DNA of 64,000 bases from Pseudomonas nitroreducens TX1 (GCF_000313755.1 NZ_AMZB01000138.1:225505-289504); one strand, 5' to 3'. Shown: positions 30,641 to 40,195, counted from the stretch's first letter. Translations and numbers: made by a program. Notes: generated from the sequence alone by a model not told the origin.

Positions 30641-31441
30641 ATGTATCCCATAAGGAAATGGACCTGCGCCGCGCTGCTCGCCCTTGCCGGCAGCGCCGGC
30701 GCGGCGGAGCGCACCGCGCAACCCTGCGATGACGCCACCTTGCAGACCCTCGCCGGGCAGCTCGGCCAGCAAGGCTGGCAGGCGCCGGGGGCCGCAGCGG
30801 AAGGGCCGGTGATCGCCGCCGCCTGCAAGCCCTGGCCGGACGATCCGCAGTTGCAGGTGGTAGCCGTCGCCTACCGCGCCGCTGGCGATCAGGCCGAGCC
30901 GGGCGAGCGCAACCTGAACCTGCTGGTCGGCCAGCTCGACACCAGCAGCGGCAAGCTGGTGACGCGCAGCGACGACAGCATTGGCGAAGACGCCATGGTG
31001 GAAATCGACAGCTCCAGCCTGTGGCTCGACACCGCGCGCTATCGCCTGTCACCGGAGGTGCGCGGCTTCGGCCTGGTGATCGGCAGCGTGGCGCGCGGTG
31101 CAAGCTGTCCGGACGCCTGGTCCTATGACGACTTCAGCCTGTACGCGCCGCAGGGCGACACGCTCAAGGCGGTGTTCCGCACCTACCTGCGGCAATGGAC
31201 GACGCTGGAAGGCCAGACCTGCAGCAACGAGCGCACCGTGATCGAACGATCGCAACTCACCTTGTCGATCGGCCAGGAAAACCATCACGGCTATGCCGAC
31301 CTTATCGTCAGCGCGAAGGTACAACGCGAGCAGGAAGGCAACGACGTCGGCGCGCCGAAGACGGTGCGCACCACCGTCACCTACGACGGCACACGCTATC
31401 CGTTCGAGGAGTTCTCCACCTTCTGGCAGAGCCATCCCTGA
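30641..31441 (+). CDS. hypothetical secreted protein
   Basis: A 266-residue protein not recognised. ATG 30641 has AAGGAG six bases upstream; the frame is open much further left, but that part overlaps the hydrolase gene. A signal peptide is evident (MYPIRKWTCAALLALAGSAG with cleavage near AGA-AE, residues 20-22). The mature part has four cysteines (PCDD, AACKPW, ASCPDAW, QTCSNE), likely two disulfides, and beta-rich segments with many hydrophilic residues. It lies 29 bp after the hydrolase gene and may share its mRNA. It is probably periplasmic. Confidence 0.65.
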   Translation: MYPIRKWTCAALLALAGSAGAAERTAQPCDDATLQTLAGQLGQQGWQAPGAAAEGPVIAAACKPWPDDPQLQVVAVAYRAAGDQAEPGERNLNLLVGQLDTSSGKLVTRSDDSIGEDAMVEIDSSSLWLDTARYRLSPEVRGFGLVIGSVARGASCPDAWSYDDFSLYAPQGDTLKAVFRTYLRQWTTLEGQTCSNERTVIERSQLTLSIGQENHHGYADLIVSAKVQREQEGNDVGAPKTVRTTVTYDGTRYPFEEFSTFWQSHP

Positions 31442-31442
31442 G

Positions 31443-31470
31443 CGTAGGAGCGGACTCCGTCCGCGATGGG
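31443..31470 (+). repeat. REP-like palindrome
   Basis: GTAGGAGCGGACTCCGTCCG continues to CGATG. It is the same class as 9493-9515, in the opposite orientation. Confidence 0.65.
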
Positions 31471-31510
31471 TGTCCGGCGCGCGGCGATCCAGGACCTGCC
31501 GGCAGGCAAG

Positions 31511-31542
31511 AAAAAACGCCGTGGCCCATTCGGGACACGGCG
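31511..31542 (-). terminator. Rho-independent terminator of the Dps gene
   Basis: On the minus strand CGCCGTG-T-CCC, loop GAAT, GGG-C-CACGGCG form an 11-bp stem with one mismatch, followed by six T. It lies 24 bases after the stop at 31566. Confidence 0.85.
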
Positions 31543-31565
31543 TCATGGAGGACTGACCGTACCGA

Positions 31566-32249
31566 TCAGTGACCGGTGTTGTCCCCGCGGCGGCTGGTCT
31601 CGAAGAGGAACCAGGTGCGCTGCTCGGTCTCGTCGATCCAGTTCTCGATCAGGCTGGCGGTGGCGATGTCGTGGTACTCGTCACACAAGTCATGGACCTC
31701 GCGCATGTAGGAGGTCAGCGCTTTGTTGTCCTCCTGCAGCTCGGCGAGCATGTCCAGCGGCTGGACGAATTCGGCGTCGTTGTCGAGGATGCGCTTGAGC
31801 TTGGCGATGTGACCAATGGAGCGAATGCTGTTGCCGCCGATCTTTCGGGTGCGCTCGGCGATGGCGTCGGTCATCGCGAAGATTTCGGTGGCGTGATCGT
31901 CCAGCAGCAGGTGATAGTCGCGGAAGTGCGGGCCGCTGACATGCCAGTGGAAATTCTTGGTCTTCAGGTACAACGCAAAGACATCCGCCAGCAGGCGGTT
32001 GAGCGCAGCCGACAGATCGCGGGTGGCATTCTTGCTCAGGTCCGACGGAGTGGCCAGCGCAGGGGCGCGGCGCGGAGCGGCTTTTGCCGCGGCGGCTTTT
32101 GCTGCGGTGGGTCTGGCGGCAGCGGCCTTGGCAGCCGCCGGTTTGGCGGCGGCAGGTTTTGCGGCAGGTTTGCTGGCCGCTTTGGCAGCCGGCTTCGCGG
32201 CGGGCTTGGCCGCTGCGGGTTTCTTCGGAGCCGATGCGGATTGCTTCAT
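31566..32249 (-). CDS. Dps family ferritin-like DNA-protection protein with a histone-H1-like tail
   Basis: A 227-residue protein. Residues about 1-65 consist almost wholly of Lys, Ala and Pro (KPAAKPAAKAASKPAAKPAA type), like the tails of histone H1 and AlgP. Residues about 70-227 are a Dps fold: KNATRDLSAALNRLLADVFA, then FHWHVSGPHFRDYHLLLDDH (ferroxidase His and Asp residues) and ATEIFAMTD with the Glu ligand. Normal Dps is about 160-170 residues with a short tail. Dps oxidises Fe(II), stores iron and coats DNA. The basic tail should enlarge DNA contact. A terminator follows. No OxyR site was identified. Confidence 0.88.
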   Translation of the reverse strand: MKQSASAPKKPAAAKPAAKPAAKAASKPAAKPAAAKPAAAKAAAARPTAAKAAAAKAAPRRAPALATPSDLSKNATRDLSAALNRLLADVFALYLKTKNFHWHVSGPHFRDYHLLLDDHATEIFAMTDAIAERTRKIGGNSIRSIGHIAKLKRILDNDAEFVQPLDMLAELQEDNKALTSYMREVHDLCDEYHDIATASLIENWIDETEQRTWFLFETSRRGDNTGH

Positions 32250-32394
32250 CTCAAATCACCTCTACGAAAGATCACGATACCTGTGGGTGCCGACTCGGGC
32301 GCGATTGGCTGAGTTACGCGGTCTTGAGCCTATCTCGCCTGGCGTCGATTGCAAGTTGACAGCACTGCCGCACTCGCGTTCCGCCTGATATGGA

Positions 32395-32850
32395 TCAATC
32401 GTGGAGCGGCTTTCTGAAGTACACGACACGCTCGGTTTCGACGAAACCCAGGGCGCGATGCAAGGCATGGCTGGCGGTGTTGTCCAGCGCCGCGTCGGAA
32501 GCAAAATCCACACAGCCGCGTGCACCACCCCAGGCCTGTACTGCGCGTACCAGAGCCCGCGCCACGCCTTGCCGGCGGGCGTCCTCACGCACGTAGATGC
32601 CTTCGAGAAACAGCACGGGCGACCCTTCCGTGCCATTCACGTAATCGCGCCGCACCGAGGCTTCCGCAAGGCCCAGAGCCCTGCCCTTTTCATCGCGCGC
32701 CAACCACGCACCGAAGCGTTGCGGATGCGCGAGAATATCGCGCGCCTCCTCGAAGAACTCTTCCGCGTGATCGCCTGGCCAGAGTTGCAGGCGCAGGTCG
32801 ACCCAGTCGGCCAGATCGTTCTTTTCGCAGTGGCGCACAGGCATGTCCAT
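32395..32850 (-). CDS. GNAT acetyltransferase of the AAC(6')-like type
   Basis: A 151-residue GNAT protein. Start ATG 32850 shares one base with the stop of sbcC (TGATG); ATG 32844 is possible too. The acetyl-CoA motif is YVREDARRQGVARALVRAVQ. Several stretches match aminoglycoside 6'-N-acetyltransferase type I proteins: WVDLRLQLWPGD, EASVRRDYVNGTEGSPVLFL and ALGFVETERVVYFRKPL. Such chromosomal genes may be silent or may act on other amines, so activity on aminoglycosides is not shown. Coupling to sbcC suggests shared transcription. Alternatives: general amine N-acetyltransferase. Confidence 0.82.
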   Translation of the reverse strand: MDMPVRHCEKNDLADWVDLRLQLWPGDHAEEFFEEARDILAHPQRFGAWLARDEKGRALGLAEASVRRDYVNGTEGSPVLFLEGIYVREDARRQGVARALVRAVQAWGGARGCVDFASDAALDNTASHALHRALGFVETERVVYFRKPLHD

Positions 32851-35800
32851 CAGCCTTTCTCCTGCTCGATTCGCTCTGGGTTGAAACGGAAACGTGCGTC
32901 GAGCTGGCTGTACCCCATGCCGACGCCCTTGTGCACCTTGAGCTGCACCGGGATACGCTCCTTCAGCGCCTCGACGTGGCTGATCACGCCGATGGTCTTG
33001 CCGCTGGCGTTGAGGCTGTCGAGGGCATCCAGCGCGACCTCCAGGGTTTCGCCGTCGAGGGTGCCGAAGCCTTCATCGAGGAACAGCGAGTCGATGCTGG
33101 TCTTGTGGCTGACGAGGTCGGACAGCGCCAGCGCCAGCGCCAGGCTGACCAGGAAGCTCTCGCCGCCCGACAGCGTCTTGCAGTCGCGCGCGGTGTCGCC
33201 CTGCCAGGTGTCCACCACTTCCAGTTCCAGCTCGCCGTCGCTGCGCCGCGCCAACTGGTAGCGACCATGGAGGCGTTGCAGTTGGCGATTGGCGAGGTGC
33301 ACCAGGTGGTCGAGGGTCAGGCCCTGGGCGAAGCGTCGGTAGCGCGCGCCATCGGAGGCGCCGATCAGGCTGTTGAGACGCTGCCAGAGATCGTGTTCCT
33401 CCTCTTGCCGGGCGATTTCCGCGAACAGGCTCTGCTGGCTGGCGCGACGGCTGTCGTCGCCTTGCAGCTGGGCGCGAATCTCGCCCTGGCGCTGACCGAG
33501 TTCGCGCAGCTGCGTGACAAGCGCCTGCAACTGCCGGTCGAGTTCTTCCAGCGGCAGTTCGCCATGGGGTTCGGCCTGCAGGCGCTCGACGTCCTGCGCG
33601 GCGGCCGCACGCAGGGTGACGGCCTCGGTGATCGCCGTTTCCAGACGCTGGCGCAGCTGGCTGAGTTCGCTGCGCTGGGCATCGTCCAGCAGCGCGGCGA
33701 GGTAGGCCGTCTCGTCGGCGAAGGGGCTCGCGGCCAGTGCCTGCTGCCAGCTCGACTGGCGCTGCGCAAGGCGCGCCTGCTCCTGCTCCAGCCGTTCGGC
33801 CAGGGACTGCTCACGCCCCTGCAAGGCATCGGCCTGGCGCTGGGCGGCGGCCAATTGCTCCTCTGCCTGCACCAATGCCTGTTGCGGTGCTGCCTGCATC
33901 ACCAGCGCCTGACGCGTATCGAATCCGGCAGCCTGCCAGCGCTGCTGCCAGTGCGCGGCGATCTGCTGCGCCGTACGTGCAGCCTGTTCGGCATCACGCT
34001 CGGCGGCGGCCAGTTCCTGACTGCGCTGCTGGTCCTGCTGCCATTGCTGCCATTGCGCCGTGCGCTCGGCCAGCCACTGCTCGCCGTCTTCCGGCATGCC
34101 GTAGCCCAGTTCGCCCAGGGCGGCGGCGAGTGCCTGGTCCTGCTGTTGCAGATCCGTGCGCTGGACCGCGAGTTGCTGCGCGCGCTCTTCCTGGCGCTGG
34201 CGTTCGTGGGCCCGTTGCTGGTCGAAGAGCGCCAGCTGCTGCGCCGCCGCGGCGTGATCGCGCTCTGCGCGCTGGCGTTGCTGCTGCGCCTGCTGAAGCT
34301 GGGTCCGTAGCGCTTCCAGCACCGTCAGTTGCTGCTGCAAGGCAGCCAGCGAGGCCTCATGGCGCTCGCGCTCGGCACTGAGCTGCTGGTCGTCGTCAAG
34401 CGCGACCCCCTGCGCTTCACACTGTTGCTGCCACGTCTGCTGGTGCTGCGCCAACGCAGCCTGGGCTTCGTCCAGCTGACGCTGCCCCTGCTGCAGTTGC
34501 GCATCCAGTTCGGCCAGCTCGCCACGCAGGGCGATGCCCTGGCTTTCCAGCTCGGCCAATTGCTGGCGCGCCTGCTCCAGCGCCTGCTGAGTAGAGGACA
34601 CATCCAGCGCCTGGTAGGCCGCCACCGCCGGGTGCTCCGGCGAGCCGCACAACGGGCAGGCCTCGCCGGGCTGCAATTGCGCGCGCAGGTGCTCCAACTG
34701 GTGAATGCGCTGATCCTGCTGCAGGAGTTTTTCCTTGTCCGAGACCCGCTGCTTGGTCGCCTGATAACGCTCACGCAGCGCGACGATGGCCGAGTCGCGC
34801 TCGGTTTTTTTCCGACGCAGCGTATCCAGCTCCGGCTGCCATCGCGCCAGCTGCGCAGTGGCCTGGGCGCGGGCCTGGGCCAGTTGCTCGAGGCGGTCGA
34901 GCCCACGGCTTTGCAGCTGTGCGTGTTGCACACGCTCGCGCAATTCACCTTCGCTGGCGCCACCGAGCAGGGCATCGAGCTGCTGCTGATGCTGGCTTTC
35001 CTGCGCTCCAGCCGATTCGAGCTGCTGCTGCATGAAGGCGACATTGCCTTGCAGCGTCGCGCGCTGTGCGGTCGCTGCCTGCAAGGACAGGTCGGCCGTC
35101 TGTGCCTGCCGCTGCAGGTCGGCAATGGCCTGCGCAAGACGGGAGCGCTGGGAGAATTGTGCGCGCCAACCGCCGAGCAGCTCGCCCAGCCTGGCACGCT
35201 GCGGATGTTGCGCCAGACGCGCCTGAAGCGCCTGCCGCTGTTCGCTGACGGCCTTGTATTCGTCCTCGCGCGCCACCTGTGCCTGCTGCGCGTATTGGCT
35301 GGCTGCCCACAGGGCCTGGGCGATTTCCTCACGGCTGACGGCCTGCTGCAAGCGGTTGTCTTCCCGCGCCGTACGGCATTGCTCGACACTCTCGTGGCTG
35401 CTGCGCCAGGCCTGGTGCAACGGCTGCAGGCGCGCGGCGGGCTCGCTGTCTGCCAGGCGTTGCAGATCAGCTTGTGCCTGCTCCAGCGCCTGGCGCGCGC
35501 TGGCCTCTTTCGCGCCGGCCTGTTCCACCTGTTGCTGCGCGCGGGTCAGGTCTTCGCGCCAACGGCGTTGGGCCTGGACGGCCGCATGCTGGGCCTGCAA
35601 GGCAGCTTCCTGCGTGGCGGCGTCACGGCCCTGCTGTTCCAGTTCGCCGCGCTGTTCGGTGCTGAGCAGTTCGAACCCCTCGGAGCGCGCCTTGAGCTGA
35701 TCGAGCACGCTGCGCATCTCCCGCGTGCGCTCGAACACACGCTGGGAAATCAGCCCGTAGATTTCCGTGCCGGTGAGTTCTTCCAGCAGCTCCGCGCGCT

Positions 35801-36314
35801 GGTTGGCGTTGGCTTCGAGGAAAGCGGCAAAGCCGCCCTGCGCCAGTAGCATGGATTTGGTGAAGCGCTCGAAGTCCAGGCCCGTGAGCGTCTCGGTCTG
35901 CTTCAGCTTGTCGTTGATCTTGTCGGTGAGAATCCGCCCCTCACCTGTGGTGCGGTCGATGCGCACCAGTTCCACCTTCGGCGCCTGCAACGCGCCCTCG
36001 GCCTTGTCGCGCGCGCGCCGCTGGCTCCAGAAGGCTCGGTAAGGCTGGCCCTTCACCTCGAACTCCACCTCGGCGAGGCAGTCGGCGGTGTGGCGGGTCA
36101 TCAGCTCATTGCCGCTCTGCGACAGTACGCTCATGCGCGGCGTGCGGTGGTAAAGCGCGAGGCAGATGGCGTCGAGCAGCGTGGTCTTGCCCGCCCCGGT
36201 GGGCCCGGTGATGGCGAACAGGCCATTGCCGGCGAAAGGCTCGGCGGTGAAGTCGATCTTCCACTCGCCCTTGAGCGAGTTGAGGTTCTTCAGGCGCAGG
36301 CTGAGGATCCTCAT
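32850..36314 (-). CDS. sbcC: exonuclease subunit SbcC (Rad50-like)
   Basis: A 1154-residue SMC-like ATPase. Walker A is GPTGAGKTTLLDA (about residues 37-49), and the C-terminal lobe carries the signature LSGGESFLVSLALALALSDL and Walker B LFLDEGFGTLDGE. Two long coiled coils (Gln- and Leu-rich, about 180-500 and 560-990) flank the zinc hook CPLCGSPEHPA at mid-length. With SbcD it makes the ATP-dependent nuclease that opens hairpins and trims blocked DNA ends. It overlaps sbcD by 4 bp (ATGA) at 36311-36314. Gene order sbcD-sbcC-acetyltransferase. Confidence 0.95.
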   Translation of the reverse strand: MRILSLRLKNLNSLKGEWKIDFTAEPFAGNGLFAITGPTGAGKTTLLDAICLALYHRTPRMSVLSQSGNELMTRHTADCLAEVEFEVKGQPYRAFWSQRRARDKAEGALQAPKVELVRIDRTTGEGRILTDKINDKLKQTETLTGLDFERFTKSMLLAQGGFAAFLEANANQRAELLEELTGTEIYGLISQRVFERTREMRSVLDQLKARSEGFELLSTEQRGELEQQGRDAATQEAALQAQHAAVQAQRRWREDLTRAQQQVEQAGAKEASARQALEQAQADLQRLADSEPAARLQPLHQAWRSSHESVEQCRTAREDNRLQQAVSREEIAQALWAASQYAQQAQVAREDEYKAVSEQRQALQARLAQHPQRARLGELLGGWRAQFSQRSRLAQAIADLQRQAQTADLSLQAATAQRATLQGNVAFMQQQLESAGAQESQHQQQLDALLGGASEGELRERVQHAQLQSRGLDRLEQLAQARAQATAQLARWQPELDTLRRKKTERDSAIVALRERYQATKQRVSDKEKLLQQDQRIHQLEHLRAQLQPGEACPLCGSPEHPAVAAYQALDVSSTQQALEQARQQLAELESQGIALRGELAELDAQLQQGQRQLDEAQAALAQHQQTWQQQCEAQGVALDDDQQLSAERERHEASLAALQQQLTVLEALRTQLQQAQQQRQRAERDHAAAAQQLALFDQQRAHERQRQEERAQQLAVQRTDLQQQDQALAAALGELGYGMPEDGEQWLAERTAQWQQWQQDQQRSQELAAAERDAEQAARTAQQIAAHWQQRWQAAGFDTRQALVMQAAPQQALVQAEEQLAAAQRQADALQGREQSLAERLEQEQARLAQRQSSWQQALAASPFADETAYLAALLDDAQRSELSQLRQRLETAITEAVTLRAAAAQDVERLQAEPHGELPLEELDRQLQALVTQLRELGQRQGEIRAQLQGDDSRRASQQSLFAEIARQEEEHDLWQRLNSLIGASDGARYRRFAQGLTLDHLVHLANRQLQRLHGRYQLARRSDGELELEVVDTWQGDTARDCKTLSGGESFLVSLALALALSDLVSHKTSIDSLFLDEGFGTLDGETLEVALDALDSLNASGKTIGVISHVEALKERIPVQLKVHKGVGMGYSQLDARFRFNPERIEQEKG

Positions 36315-37531
36315 GGGCGCTCCTCCTGCAGGTCAGCGACGACCTGGCGGTAGAGTCCGGTCAGGCGCTCGCGCAGCGGCGCCTCCAGGTCCTCGGCGTC
36401 GAGGCGCTGGCGGAACACATCCTCGGGGCTGAGTTCGTCGAGGGTTTCCTTGGCCTCGCTGAACAACGCTGCCTGCCCGGCACCGCGCTCGCGGCGGGTG
36501 CGCAGGACGATCACCGGCAGTTCTTCGCAGAGTTTCTCGACGCGCAGCTGGATGTCGCTCAGGTAGTCGTCGGTGTGCACCATGACTTCCAGCCAGACCG
36601 GCCGCTCCACGCTGCCTTCGCGGGCGACGCGGGCCAGTTCGGCGGGCAGTTCGGCGAGGCTGCCGGACACCGACTTCAGCGGCTGGAAGCGTGGCACCGG
36701 CAGCGCGGTGACGCTGCGCAGGCCGCTGTCATCCAGGTCCACCAGCAGCACTTCCTTGCCCTGGGTCGCTTCGTCGAAGCTCAGCGCAATGGGCGAGCCG
36801 CAGTAACGGATGTGCTCCAGGCCGCCGACCTTCTGCGGCCGGTGGATATGGCCGAGGGCGATATAGTCCGCCGCCGGGAAGGCGCTGGTCGGGAAGGCTT
36901 CCAGGGTGCCGACGTAGATTTCCCGCACCGATTCGCTGGCGCTGGCGCCCACCGTGGTGAGATGGCCGGTGGCAATGATCGGCAAATGCCGGCCGAGTTT
37001 TTCGCGCTGCGCCTCGGCGCGCTCGAACAGCTCGCGGTAATGCGCCTGGATCGCCTGCTGCAGGGCCAGCTGCTTGTCCTGCGCACTCTGTCCGGCTTGG
37101 CTGGTGAGCACGTCGCGCGGGCGGATAAAGGGGATCGCGCAGAGGATGGCGCCGGGCTGGCCGTCACGTTGCGGCAACACCAGCAACTGGCGGTCGAGGT
37201 CGGTGCCGACGGCGGCGATCACCTGGGTATCCAGACAGGCCAGCAGGTCGCGGGACTCCTCCAGCATCGCCACCGAGTCGTGGTTGCCGCCCAGCACCAC
37301 CAGTCGCGCGCCGGTGTCGCGCAGCTCGACGATGAAGCGGTTGTACTGCTCGCGGGCATAGCTGGGCGGCGCGCCGGTGTCGAACACGTCGCCGGCGATG
37401 ATCACTGCGTCCACGGCCTGCTCGCGCACCTGTTCGACCAGCCAGGCGCAGAACGCCTGGTGCTCGGCCTCGCGGCTCTTGCCCATGAAATGCTGGCCCA
37501 GGTGCCAGTCGGAGGTGTGGAGAATGCGCAT
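36311..37531 (-). CDS. sbcD: exonuclease subunit SbcD (Mre11-like)
   Basis: A 406-residue metallophosphoesterase. ATG 37531 gives MRILHTSDWHLGQHF (metal ligands Asp and His), then VDAVIIAGDVFDTGAPP, VVLGGNHDS, ATGHLTTVGA and YIALGHIHRPQ, the five phosphoesterase motifs. The C-terminal part holds the capping domain and the SbcC-contacting helices. It is the nuclease half of the SbcCD complex with Mn2+. First gene of the minus-strand operon; 133 bases separate it from the divergent TAXI gene. Confidence 0.95.
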   Translation of the reverse strand: MRILHTSDWHLGQHFMGKSREAEHQAFCAWLVEQVREQAVDAVIIAGDVFDTGAPPSYAREQYNRFIVELRDTGARLVVLGGNHDSVAMLEESRDLLACLDTQVIAAVGTDLDRQLLVLPQRDGQPGAILCAIPFIRPRDVLTSQAGQSAQDKQLALQQAIQAHYRELFERAEAQREKLGRHLPIIATGHLTTVGASASESVREIYVGTLEAFPTSAFPAADYIALGHIHRPQKVGGLEHIRYCGSPIALSFDEATQGKEVLLVDLDDSGLRSVTALPVPRFQPLKSVSGSLAELPAELARVAREGSVERPVWLEVMVHTDDYLSDIQLRVEKLCEELPVIVLRTRRERGAGQAALFSEAKETLDELSPEDVFRQRLDAEDLEAPLRERLTGLYRQVVADLQEERP

Positions 37532-37664
37532 GCCCTGAAGTCCGCAGCCGTGTTTCGAGGCTTGCGATGATAGCGGTTTGCGCCTTGCCGATGGCGGATT
37601 CGCCGGCCGCCCTCGCCCAGGCTGGCTATCTTTTCAGAACGGAACGCCGCCACAAGGACTCCCC

Positions 37665-39029
37665 ATGCAACGCCTTCTGAACATGCTCAAGGACCTCGCC
37701 ATCCTGGTGCGCGCCAACCTCTGGCTGGTGCCGGTGCTGGCCGCACTGGTCGCCGCGGTCTTCTACTTCGTCGCCCCGCCGCCGCCGATGAGCGCCACCC
37801 TGGCCACGGGCGCGCCGGGTGGCGGCTACGCAGTGTTCGGCCAGCGGCTGAAGGAGGAGCTGGCCAAACAGGGCTTCGACCTGCACCTGGTGCGCACCGC
37901 AGGCTCGCGGGAGAACCTCGGCAAGCTGCTGGACGGCAACAGCGGCGTGGACCTGGCGCTGGTGCAAAGCGGCCAGGAACTGCAGCTGGAACCCGAAGAG
38001 CGCGCCCACCTGCAGACGCTCGGCGCGGTATTCCAGGAGCCGCTGTGGCTGTTCCAGCGTCGCGAGGCGAAGATCGATCGCCTGGCCGACCTGCTCGCCC
38101 TGCGCGTCGCCATCGGTGGTTCCGGCAGCGGCACCCAGGCGGTGACCGAGGCCATCCTCGAGGCCAACGAGATTCCCACCGATCCGCTGCCCGCCGGCTG
38201 GCAGGCTCGCGGCGGCAATGCGGTGGCCAACCAGTTGCTGGCCGGCGAGCTGGACGCCGCCTTCTTCGTCGGCCCGGCAGAGAACCCGTTGATCCAGCGC
38301 CTCGCCGCCAGCCCGGACCTCAAGCTCACCGGCTTTCGCCGCGCCCATGCCTATGAGGCGCGAATTCCCTTCCTCAAGCGCGTGGAGGTCAGCGAAGGCC
38401 TGCTGAACCTGGCGCAGAACGTGCCGGACCAGGACCTGGCCACCCTGTCGCCGGTTGCTACGCTGGTGGTCAATGGCGACTTCCACCCGGCGCTCACCCC
38501 GCTGATCCTCGAGGCGGCGCGCACGGTGATGAAGAGCGGCAGCCTGCTCGATGCGGCGGGCGCCTTCCCCAGCGCCGAGCCGCGCACCCTGGCGCTGCAG
38601 GAAGACGCCGAGCGCTACTACAAGAGCGGCCCGCCGCTGCTGCAGCGCTTCCTGCCGTTCCGCATCGCCTCCCTGGCGGACCGCTACATCATCCTGCTGA
38701 TCCCCTTCATCGCCATCCTGATTCCGCTGTTGAAATCCATCGGTCCGCTGTACCGCTGGCGCATCCGCGCACGCATCTACCGCTGGTACCGCTACCTGCG
38801 CGAGATCGACCGGCGCCTGGACGAGCGCACCGGCAGCGCCGAGCTGAGCACCGAGATCGAGCGCCTGGAGCAGCTGGAGGCCGAGCTGGCCAAGGTCGAG
38901 GTGCCGCTGTCGTACTACAACGAGCTGTACGAACTGCACCTGCACCTGAACTACGTGATCCGCCGCCTGCGCCAGCTGCGCCGCAACCGGCGCGAGCGTG
39001 ACGAGGGGCTGGTGCCGACGGCGGACTGA
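37665..39029 (+). CDS. TAXI-type TRAP solute receptor with membrane anchors
   Basis: A 454-residue protein. ATG 37665 follows AAGGACTCCCC. One TM helix at residues 15-38, then a TAXI-family substrate-binding domain (GAPGGGYAVFGQRLKEELAK, GSGSGTQAVTEAILEANEI, AFFVGPAENPLIQ) to about residue 330, then a second TM helix (YIILLIPFIAILIPLLKSIG, about 345-366) and a basic helical C-terminal tail of about 85 residues with ELSTEIERLEQLEAEL coiled coil. No TRAP permease genes (DctQ/DctM or fused) are nearby. So it is an orphan binding protein anchored at both ends, perhaps a sensor or partner for a remote transporter. It precedes yejK by 115 bp. Confidence 0.83.
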   Translation: MQRLLNMLKDLAILVRANLWLVPVLAALVAAVFYFVAPPPPMSATLATGAPGGGYAVFGQRLKEELAKQGFDLHLVRTAGSRENLGKLLDGNSGVDLALVQSGQELQLEPEERAHLQTLGAVFQEPLWLFQRREAKIDRLADLLALRVAIGGSGSGTQAVTEAILEANEIPTDPLPAGWQARGGNAVANQLLAGELDAAFFVGPAENPLIQRLAASPDLKLTGFRRAHAYEARIPFLKRVEVSEGLLNLAQNVPDQDLATLSPVATLVVNGDFHPALTPLILEAARTVMKSGSLLDAAGAFPSAEPRTLALQEDAERYYKSGPPLLQRFLPFRIASLADRYIILLIPFIAILIPLLKSIGPLYRWRIRARIYRWYRYLREIDRRLDERTGSAELSTEIERLEQLEAELAKVEVPLSYYNELYELHLHLNYVIRRLRQLRRNRRERDEGLVPTAD

Positions 39030-39144
39030 TCGGCGTCGCGCATCGCGCCGGCTTGTCGGGTAAACTCTGGCGTTTTCCAATCCGCCCGCCCCGCCGCCGC
39101 ATCGATGCGCGCGGCGCCGCCGGCACTGAACATCCGGGTCCGCC

Positions 39145-40152
39145 ATGCCGATTCGCCACGCCATCGTCCACCTGATCGACAAGAAGCCCGACGGCAACCC
39201 CGCCACGCTGCACGCGCGCGACGCCGAGCTGGGCGACTCCCAGGCCATCGAGAACCTGATGGCCGACCTCAACGAGAGCTACAACGCCAAGCCGAACAAG
39301 GCCTGGGGCCTGTTCCAGGGCGAATCCGGCGCCTACCCGTTCAGCGGCTGGCTGACCGAGTACCTGGATGGCGGCAAGGATTTCGTCGCCTTCTCCAAGC
39401 AGGCAGTGGAGCACCTGAAATCGCTGATGGAAGAATCGAATCTGTCCACCGGCGGCCACGTACTGTTCTGCCATTACCAGCAGGGCATGACCGACTACCT
39501 GTCCATCGCCCTGCTCCACCACAGCGAAGGCGTGGCGGTGACCGAGTCGCTGGAAGTGACCCCCTCGCGCCACCTGGACCTGGGCCAGCTGCACATGGCC
39601 GCGCGGATCAACATCTCCGAGTGGCAGAACAACAAGACGTCCAAGCAGTACATCTCGTTCATCAAGGGCAAGGGCGGCAAGAAGGTCTCGGACTATTTCC
39701 GCGACTTCATCGGCTGCACCGAGGGCGTCGACGGCCCGAGCGAGACCCGTACCCTGCTCAAGGCCTTCAGCGACTTCGTGGAAAGCGAAGACCTGCCCGA
39801 AGAACAGGCCCGCGAGAAGACCGACGTGCTGGTGGACTATGCCACCAGCCAGGCCAAGATCGGCGAGCCGATGGCCCTGGACGCGCTCTCCGAGCTGATG
39901 GACGACCAGGCGCCGCGCGCTTTCTACGACTACATCCGCAACAAGGACTACGGCCTGTCGCCGGAGATCCCGGCGGACAAGCGCACCCTCAACCAGTTCC
40001 GCCGCTTCACCGGCCGTGCCGAAGGCCTGTCGATCAGCTTCGAGGCGCACCTGCTGGGCAGCAAGGTGGAGTACGACGAGGCCCGCGACATGCTGATCAT
40101 CCGCGGTCTGCCGACCCAGCTGCAGGACCAGCTCAAGCGCCGCAAGGACTGA
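39145..40152 (+). CDS. yejK: nucleoid-associated protein YejK/NdpA
   Basis: A 335-residue protein beginning [20 protein letters not shown]. The family pattern is continuous: [56 protein letters not shown] and [17 protein letters not shown] at the end. YejK/NdpA (NucAss) binds the nucleoid; in Pseudomonas it is called NdpA. Length equals the E. coli homologue (335). A strong terminator follows. Confidence 0.93.
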   Translation: MPIRHAIVHLIDKKPDGNPATLHARDAELGDSQAIENLMADLNESYNAKPNKAWGLFQGESGAYPFSGWLTEYLDGGKDFVAFSKQAVEHLKSLMEESNLSTGGHVLFCHYQQGMTDYLSIALLHHSEGVAVTESLEVTPSRHLDLGQLHMAARINISEWQNNKTSKQYISFIKGKGGKKVSDYFRDFIGCTEGVDGPSETRTLLKAFSDFVESEDLPEEQAREKTDVLVDYATSQAKIGEPMALDALSELMDDQAPRAFYDYIRNKDYGLSPEIPADKRTLNQFRRFTGRAEGLSISFEAHLLGSKVEYDEARDMLIIRGLPTQLQDQLKRRKD

Positions 40153-40167
40153 GCCCCGGTTGAAACG

Positions 40168-40195
40168 AAAAGCCCGTCTCGCGACGGGCTTTTTT
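40168..40195 (+). terminator. Rho-independent terminator of yejK
   Basis: AAAAGCCCGTC, loop TCGC, GACGGGCTTTTTT, 16 bases after the stop. Confidence 0.92.

Noticed and set aside
29160..31103. Long upstream extension of the TonB-lipoprotein frame
   Set aside because: It is antisense to the dienelactone hydrolase gene; the lipoprotein start with GAAGGG lies at 29159.
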